Shown: positions 57,132 to 64,000 of the stretch, in pieces
Layout: each line of letters begins with the position of its first letter
How positions within the stretch are numbered: the stretch's first letter is position 1
Assembly (NCBI GenBank): GCA_037043455.1
Contig: JAWPHD010000135.1
Coordinates: forward strand, 1-64,000
Direction: 5' to 3'
Length of the DNA: 64,000 nt
From: Cyrtodaria siliqua
Lineage: Eukaryota > Mollusca > Bivalvia > Adapedonta > Hiatellidae
Made by a program: the position numbers and the translations under genes
Notes under the pieces: generated by a model
Told to the model about the DNA's origin: nothing
Databases searched by the model: none
What the model saw: only the letters and a program-made list of their open reading frames with translations

Positions 57132-58803
57132 TTATCTTGGTCATTGAAGCAAGCGTGGACAAAATTAAACAAATATATTATACTGCCGTATCTGATACAC
57201 CACCTAAGCCCCCAAACACAGACACCTCAGATACAGCCAGTAAGTAGAGTGATCAAAAACTTTTCCTGGGCCTCTTGTTACATATTTAATTATAAATTAA
57301 TTAATTATAAATTAATACCTGCATTTAAATTCATACCTTTAGCTATATAGCTCTCATGTAGAAAACTCCACTTGCAACATATTTTACTAATGTCAAACTT
57401 TCATTATTACATCGGTCCAACTCCAAGGTATTGTTGGCGAGACCAAAGAATGGAAAAAAGCAGCTAAACAAGTGTTTAGAAGGTTGTTTTCTTTGGAAGA
57501 GTACAAATGGAGATCGATAAAGACCCTTGTTGACCAGTCGAAAATGCAACTTCTGTATGGTAATTTTGTTTTTATTTATATAATGACGTTCAATTCTTAT
57601 TATTTTTCTTACATTTTATTGGATATAAACTTGTGAACATGCAGATTTTAACTATGAACCAGTTTAAAGTGAACCTGTCCATGAGTACGCTGATTTTTAT
57701 TCAGTGATAATATGTATGAAAACATTCACATGGACCCAACTTAAAGTTGGTCATAATCAATTCATGAATTAAGAATTAAGAAACAAGTTTTTGTTTATTG
57801 TTAGAAAACATTGCTGGAACCTTAATAATTTTTGTATAGTACTACTGCTAAATCTACATTCATTAGTACATTACGTTTTTATTATCGTACATGAATTGCA
57901 TCATACATGATGATTCAATGTACTCCGTTGGGAAAGCCTTCGTCCGTTGTTACCCGTCAAGTGTAATTAAGGAGTTCAACTCTGTAACTTTGAAATCCAC
58001 CAAAAAGTTTTCTTTTTATTTTAATGCTAAATGATCTATTATTTTAGATGTTTAATGTTTGTAAACGAAGTTATTCTGTGTTTTATATATAAACTAAAAT
58101 ATAGTGGCAGCTAGTGTCCCTATAACTATATTTGATTTATACAAGTAGTATAAAAGTCGAACAGGAAATGCAGCTTTCATAGAACACAGTAAACTTTTTA
58201 GTGTATCGAAGGTAGAACTGTGAGTTTCTGATTCGTTTCATGTCCTTGTGTATGTGTCACAAAAATGTTTTTCGGACTCTTATAATAAAACTTGTCAGCC
58301 CAGTTATTTGTTCATGATGTGCTTTTGTTTTACTTTAACAGGTAATTTGATTGTGATGTTCTTAGTCTTTTTCATTCAGTCCTTTGCTATGTAATACCTG
58401 TTTGAGTGACTGAGGTCTGTGAATGCTACTCTTCTGTTGGACTTGTACTCAGTTTCTTTGGATAGTTATTGAAGTTTATGCCCCTTGAAATAGTAAAAAT
58501 TCACTAAATTAATGTTGTCCAACAGACTATTTCACTTATTAATGTGTATTAGCAATAGCATGGTCATAAGTACCCATTTTTAGTTTAAAAAAATATTTAT
58601 TATTTAGTTAAAAAAGGTTAAATAAAAAATAATATGCCTAATGGGTCTATTTTTTATATTCAAACCAAAACAAGATATAAAACTATGTTACAATGTTTTT
58701 TATTTTTTATTTTTCAGGGATTATAAAAGAAAGGTGGAACTTTTTGAAGGATGCGGACATAAATAAAAGTATTTCGGACTTGACAAAACCCTGCCGTGTA
58801 TAG
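57132..58803 (+). CDS. Three-exon gene 3' part, possible BEN domain
   Basis: Exons 57132-57239, 57428-57559 and 58718-58803 fit by GT/AG sites (TTTTTAATGCAG; GCCA|GTAAGT; TATG|GTAATT; TTATTTTTCAG) and by phase (1 then 1). They give an uninterrupted ~108-residue C-terminus ending in TAG. It is acidic/Pro-rich first, then KEWKKAAKQVFRRLFSLEEY, LVDQSKMQLLYGIIKERWNF and KSISDLTKPCRV. The LFS-EE ... VDQSKM ... IIKERW pattern recalls BEN domains (DNA-binding, chromatin), but I am not sure. The second acceptor (CCAACTCCAAG) is weak. Upstream exons are not found; an unspliced ATG reading from 57044 is the alternative. Confidence 0.5.
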
Positions 58804-59024
58804 TCTTTATAGTGTTAAAGAATGACTAAAACATGTTGAAAAGTTGAGCTGAGACCGGGAGTGTATTATGAATTTATGTTTAATTTGTTTGGTGTTTATA
58901 TTTTGTTCAGGTTATATTTAAGGCTATGCAAGACCGTCAATTTTTGTGTTGGAGGCAGATCACCCACTTAAATCATGGGTAGAACCTGAGTACTGTATAC
59001 CAGTCCCACCATACGTTAGAATCG

Positions 59025-59215
59025 ACACTATCTATATATGAAAAAAGGCGCCATGATGTCATTATTCAAAGACAGCTGCCTCCATGGAGTATTTTTGCAC
59101 ATTTTCAAAAGGTCATATCTCCTATATTTTTTAAGGTATTTTGATAATTTATTCAGCTCTTTCCACGGAGTAAGTCCTTTTAAATGAAAGTAGTTCCAGA
59201 ATAGCACAACATCTT
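59025..59215 (-). mobile_element. MITE M2, one arm only
   Basis: Matches the right arm of M2 (GGCGCCATGATGTCATTATT, GCTGCCTCCATGGAG, TTTTGATAATTTATTCAGCT). The left arm is absent. Lies ~120 bp before the M1 copy at 59332. Confidence 0.6.
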
Positions 59216-59529
59216 AACACCTTGACCATGGAGACACATCTGTATAACTGTTTTTTTTTAGTTTGGAAATTGACAAGGACTTAAACTTTTGGAAGCAAAT
59301 TATGTTCTATTAATGTAATTGTTAAAGGGAATGTAGCGACACAGCCAAACATGCTCTTTTATTGAGAGTTCTGAAAAACTTGCAAAAAGGAGAAAGAATT
59401 ATCAAAATCGGATAATAAACAAAAAAGATATGAGATATTTGAAGGTTGTACTAAAATGGATGTGGGAGCATCCATTTTGAAAACTGTGACATCATAGTTC
59501 CATATGACCAAATATTGAATATTATACAA

Positions 59530-59624
59530 TTATGGACTTTTCAGCTGTTATACATGATGTGATATGCACCAAAAAAATCATTATTGACCGAGGCATCATG
59601 TATAACAGCTGAAAAGTCCATAAC
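59530..59624. repeat. 95-bp hairpin at the M1/insert junction
   Basis: TATGGACTTTTCAGCTGTTA and TAACAGCTGAAAAGTCCATA are perfect inverted copies extending to CATGATG/CATCATG, with a ~35-nt loop. Confidence 0.85.
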
Positions 59625-59934
59625 TGTTTTATTATATAACCCTCAATTTATCATATTGTTTTGATATTGACCAACTTAAAAGAAAACAGAGGACCACTCA
59701 AGCAACATTTCTGTACAGTTTGAGGTTATATTGACCAAGCAATTTAGGAGGAGATATTTTTAAAATGTTGAAACCGGACAGCAAAGAATCACGAAAGCTC
59801 ACCATGAACACTTTATGTTATAGTGAGCTGAAAAAATATTGGTACGAGATATTTAACAATTTTCACAATTTATTAACATAGCACAAACTTGCTAAAAATA
59901 TAAGATAACAGTAACAATGTGTAAAGTCACAGAG

Positions 59935-60175
59935 AATTTGACAGTTTATAACAATTAAACAATAGATTTTTTCAATAATATCACATCTCGGGACAGTTTA
60001 TAACAATTAAACAATGGCAACAATAGATTATTTCAATAATATCACATCTCGGACAATTTAAAACAATTAAACAATGAGAAAAAAAAAATCAATATTATCA
60101 CATCTCGGACAGTTTATAACAATTAAACAATGAGAAAAATAGATTTTTCCAATTATATCACATCTCAGACATCAC
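59935..60175 (+). repeat. Four ~55-bp tandem units
   Basis: GACAGTTTATAACAATTAAA followed by CAATGAG.. and ATATCACATCTCG, four times. Just 3' of the recombinase stop, so probably in its 3' UTR or flank. Confidence 0.8.
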
Positions 60176-60246
60176 TGAAATTTTACACAAATTTTAAGAT
60201 TTCAAACACAATCTTCAGACTAATTCGAAGTTCAACGATAACTGAT

Positions 60247-62294
60247 TCACTTCCCAGGCCCATTGTAAAAATTGTAGTTGATTGTTACGTTGGCTGAAGC
60301 TCCCGATATAATAGGGGCTGGAAGAGACTGAACAGCATGACTACTTGACTGGTAATTTATCACTGAATCACGATTTGACTGGTAATTCATCACAGAATCA
60401 CAACTTGACTGGCGACGGTTTAATTCATAGGATGGCTCAGGTAAGTTTTTCAGGATAGCATCAATCGGATCATTTGGGGCATTGAACTCCATCATAATAT
60501 TATCAAATTGCGAGTTTGACAATGGCTCCAATGTTGAATTATCAATATCAAGAAAGTCAATATTTCCCAACACAGGTTCATCATTACACAAGTTATTCTG
60601 TTCTGGTGGCACAACTGTTTTACTGGAACTACCATGAACATCAAGCCCCAAACTCTTACTTATTGTGTGAGACATTGCTTTCTTGGTTTTCTGGTCAGTA
60701 AAACCAGTGTATGTCTTAAGACTAGACTCTGCCTTATGGCCAGTTACAGTCATTATGTGTCTTGATGGTATGTTTGCCGAGTCAAGAAGATGCACTGATG
60801 TGGCCCGCAGGCAGTGATTTGTGTATTTTCTGGATAACTGTGCCTTTTCACTAAGTGTTGACATCATGGACCCAAGTTTATTGTGTCCAATGTTCTGTTT
60901 ACTGAAGTAATACCCTGCTGCGGTTGGTGATTTCAGAGGTTTAGGGAACAGATGGTTACAGCCAGGCGGCAACATTCGCTTGTACCTAAGAAATGTGGCG
61001 ACAGGACATTTCTCGTCTTGACCTGAAAGCACAGAAACATGTATGAAATGGAGTAGTTAAATTCAATATTACAGTAGTCAGAAGGCAATTTCCTAATTTT
61101 ATCCAGTTATTTGATTTTTAATTTTTATTTTGACAATGATGGGATTTGTATGATTTTTTCATAGCAGACATACCATAGTTATTTTGTTGTCATGTAATGA
61201 GTCAACACAACAACTACTCTTCATTGTTTAAATCTTTTATTCTTCTAAAATTTAACTTACTGGATATTTCATGCATGCTGGCTTTGGCTGTGTTTGTGTC
61301 AGACTGATGATTTTTCGTCTGCTCGTCTTTCTTGATGTAAATATACCGTGACGTTTCTGCATCCGTAGTAAGGGCAAAGTCGCTCACACACAATGTTCTG
61401 AAATAAACCATCGTACAAAATGTAAGAGATAAACATCAATTGAGTTTTTTAGAAAGGTAAGCTCAAAACTGTTCTAAATCTATACAAAATACACTTTTAA
61501 TATGATTTATCATTTCAAGGCTAAAATTCATTTGTTCATTGATAGTTCAATTTTATCACAGCTTCCTGGGTATTCAACATTTAGCATTTATTACAGAATG
61601 TGGGTCACAAACTCACAACTAATAGTGCGGCGCTTTAACTTCGCTATTAAATTCTTGAATTTAGGAAAACAGTTAGGTGGAAATTCTTGAAACTGGGAGT
61701 TAATAGGTTTCGATATTAATTTGTTTATGATATATACACATTTCTAATTCTTTTCAATACATACCTCAAGTTTTCACGGCCACGTCGCCCAAAATGCAGC
61801 ATTATGTCGAAAAACACTTTCTGCTGCAACATCTCAGGATCGAAAACGTCGAAGTAGTTGTAGACTTTGTGAAGGTCTTCCTGCTCTATAGGAGGGTGAT
61901 GATCAACCCCACCGGCGCCTTGCCTCTTCAACTCAGCTGACATTGCCTGAAATGCCTTCTGTGACTTTGGGAAGTCAGACCCATTAACAATGTCATGATT
62001 TGTTAGATGCCTATTTATTCCATGTCTGATAGCACTGAATGAAGTCTTCTTATAAACTTTGCCACTCTGCTGTCGGAGTTCAACATAAAACTTGGCTAAA
62101 CAATCGTCCAACTCGGAAACATTGTACCCTTCAATGTTCAAAGGCAGATTCTTCTCTTTCAAATACGCTTGAAACACATTCACTGCTTGCTTCGTAGCTT
62201 TCTTTGTGTTCAGTGCATCTTTATTCGCTATAATTATGTTCATTTCTGCCTCCGAAAGGTTCGCAAAGCGCGTTGGTGGCGGTTCACTTTCCAT
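60247..62294 (-). CDS. Crypton-type tyrosine recombinase, intact, three exons
   Basis: Exons (minus) 61765-62294, 61261-61397 and 60247-61022 join by GTATGT/TTTCAG and GTAAGT/TTTCAG sites to 1443 nt, 480 aa, TGA at 60247. The first in-frame ATG is 62294 (MESEPPPTRFANLSE). An N-terminal SAM-like/core-binding part spans ~15-130. The catalytic domain has GRRGRENLR (R171, E174), a beta-hairpin lysine in YIYIKKDEQTKNH (~199-205), NHCLRATS (H292, R295), GHKAESS (H318) and Y327 in LKTYTG. All YR catalytic positions are present. The C-terminal ~130 residues are low complexity, ending ANVTINYNFYNGPGK. Related DUF3504/Crypton proteins are abundant in molluscs. Whether this copy is mobile or host-adopted is open. 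Confidence 0.85.
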
Positions 62295-63117
62295 TTTGAC
62301 AGATATTGTCGTTTGGAAACACAAATGATCAATGGAAGTCAAACGCTTGATTGCATTTAATCAATATCATCCGAACGAGCTTCGGAAGTTTCCGTGGTCA
62401 TCGGAACGCACCTCGGAAAATTCCGTAGCGTACGGATAAAGGCGAATGATATTAATAGGCGGCTCGTGGGATTCCCCGGTCTTCCCCTGTTACTATTTAT
62501 AAAACTGGTCAATATCAGAAAAAACGGTGAATATCGCTAGATATTTTTTCTAAAAAATTACTTTTTAGCCAATGAAAACGCGTCTATTTATAGGTTATAT
62601 AATAATGATGAATATCATTTAAAGCAAAGCAAATCACTGCAAATGAATGCAAACTCCTTAACTGGACATATAAAGCATTATTGACATCAGTTGTGCATAT
62701 TATTTAAACAGTTACTTTATTTTTTTCCCCTATAAATGAGTAATTTTTCATTTTTATCAATATTCCATATATGGTCATTTAGAAATGGGATGTCATAGCT
62801 CTAAAAATGGCGGCTTCCATATCCGTTTCTATAGAACCTTGAAACGATCATATCTTCTTTGTTTATCATCCGATTTTGATAATTCTTTCACCATTTTCCA
62901 AGTTTGTCAGAACTCTTAATAATAAAGATTGTTTGGCTGTGTCGCTATATTCGCTTTAAACATCACGATTTTTGAGAATGTTGTAGATTTTAAGATTTTA
63001 AAAATATTGAAAAAATATATGAAAGAAAAGTTAAAAGTTTTGTTTCTTTCAGTTCAGTCCATTCAAAAATTCCAGTCTGTGTTTTCTTACATAATTTCAG
63101 CAATTGCATAATGATTT

Positions 63118-63358
63118 TTATGCCCCAATTTTCAGACTGCTATCTAGTAATCGCAGTCTGTCCGTCCGACAGAATCTTGTTTCAGTCATTACTCAGAAAT
63201 TAAGGATAGGAATTATGTCAAACTTCACACAACTATAAATCACAATGTGAAGATGTATTGCACGCAAGAATCGGATCATCAACGGTCAAGGTCATACTTG
63301 AAGTTCAATGTTACAATAATCCTTTTCTGGGCATTTCAGTTGCAGTGACATTTCTTTT
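63118..63358 (+). repeat. (GTCC)-headed HINE-like element
   Basis: TTTTTATGCCCCAATTTTCA head, CAGTCTGTCCGTCCGACAGA, AACGGTCAAGGTCATACTTG and end GTTGCAGTGACATTTCTTTT. Same ends as 28335-28585, with a decayed interior. Confidence 0.55.
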
Positions 63359-63369
63359 ACTTAAACAAA

Positions 63370-63770
63370 TGTAAATCGGAATTTTTTCCACTTACCTGTA
63401 AATTCGGAATTTTTGCTGAAAGCGGAATATTTTCCGAGTCGAAATATTTTCCGATAAAATTTGAAATCGGATTTTTTTTCTGAAAAAACGAGCAGGAATC
63501 GGAATAATTTCCGCTGAAAACTCGGAATTCCGATATTAAAAATCGCAAATCGGACATTTAAAAATCGGAAATCGGAGTCCGAAAAATAGGAAATCGGAAA
63601 TTTGTCCGGAGAAAACAGTGGAATTTGTTCCAATTTCTTTTTCTTTTTCGGAATTCCGAATTAATTTCCGATTAAACTTAGTTGGCATTACTCCGATAAT
63701 CGGAATGCCGATAAATTTCCACAGAATTTATTCCGCTTTCCGTGGAATTTCTACAGCCGGGTTCTTCGGG
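63370..63770. repeat. Degenerate TCGGAA/TTCCGA low-complexity zone
   Basis: Dense short motifs such as AATCGGAATTTTTTCC, ATTTTCCGAGTCGAAATATT and GAATTCCGAATTAATTTCCG. Units point one way before ~63640 and mostly the other way after. Overlapping ORFs are translations of this repeat. Confidence 0.65.
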
Positions 63771-64000
63771 ATCCCGCCTCGTGTGTATCACAGCGCTTCG
63801 GTATTTTAAAATATTGACATTCTGTTAGCCGGAAGGCAACAGCACAAAATATATTGCACTATTGCTATGTAAACAAAATGGCCACTAACCACACGTGTTG
63901 GTGTATAATATGCGTTGACTGTTTGTTTTTTACAATGCAGTTGAAGGTTTTATCACTGCTTTCATGTAAATAAACTATTGATGGAGAAATTGGCTGAATA
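63771..64000. other. Window end, nothing recognised
   Basis: No coding-like frame or matched repeat. AAATAAACTATTGATGG near the edge contains an AATAAA but no gene is assigned. Confidence 0.3.

Larger units (their letters stand above)
59332..62959 (-). mobile_element. MITE M1 split by a tyrosine-recombinase gene segment
   Basis: TTAAAGGGAATGTAGCGACA at 59332 and GTCGCTATATTCGCTTTAA at 62959 are inverted ends. 59332-59527 matches one M1 arm. 62617-62959, inverted, matches the other arm plus M1's internal part, including AGGAGTTTGCATTCATTTGC-like spacing and TTAAAGCAAAG. The two parts sum to about one 535-bp M1. The ~3.1 kb between them holds the recombinase gene, and a 14-bp AGGTTATATAATAA motif occurs inverted near both junctions (59629-59643, 62592-62605). 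Confidence 0.75.

Noticed and set aside
63357..63809. Phe/Ser-rich ORFs near the window end
   Set aside because: Translation of the degenerate TCGGAA low-complexity repeat.

Overview
The window looks like nuclear DNA of a bivalve mollusc; species cannot be fixed from sequence. It is AT-rich and intron-containing, and dense in tRNA-derived SINEs, long-TIR MITEs and 'pearl'/HINE-like elements with ~162-bp tandem cores. Its few genes are animal-type: CAB39, Mab-21/cGAS-like receptors, Harbinger, CACTA, and a Crypton-type tyrosine recombinase. I see no bacterial, phage or CRISPR content.

Layout. 1-7 kb: the last two coding exons of CAB39 (MO25), plus strand, in introns packed with repeats. 7-24 kb: no convincing gene, but SINEs, TTAA-flanked MITEs, and HINE-like arrays at 19.95-21.24 and 22.34-23.98 kb. 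24-30.3 kb and 43-48.7 kb: two diverged copies of one segment, each with an intact minus-strand Mab-21/cGAS-like receptor gene. Both copies keep a TATA box, a short non-coding first exon with a GTAAGT donor, a 4-5 kb intron and a second exon holding the whole CDS.

33.9-40.3 kb, between the two copies: an apparently complete PIF/Harbinger transposon, clearly more GC-rich than its surroundings. It has a three-exon MADF/Myb-like accessory gene (plus) and an intact DDE transposase (minus), tail to tail. Intron 1 of the accessory gene is exactly a truncated LINE bounded by AGGT duplications that supply both splice sites. 40.7-54.5 kb: several minisatellites, a large inverted repeat and a LINE 3' end. 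55.2-58.8 kb: a broken CACTA-type (TNP2) transposase and, divergently, a small three-exon gene with a possible BEN domain. 59.3-63.0 kb: an intact three-exon tyrosine recombinase (480 aa, all catalytic residues visible) lying inside a split TTAA-type MITE.

The most notable observations are the recombinase inside the MITE, the LINE that forms a phase-perfect intron, the duplicated cGAS-like receptors with conserved promoters but different upstream ORFs, and HINE-like arrays that reuse the same ends around different tandem cores. Exon boundaries were read from GT/AG sites and phase; no transcript data or database search was available.
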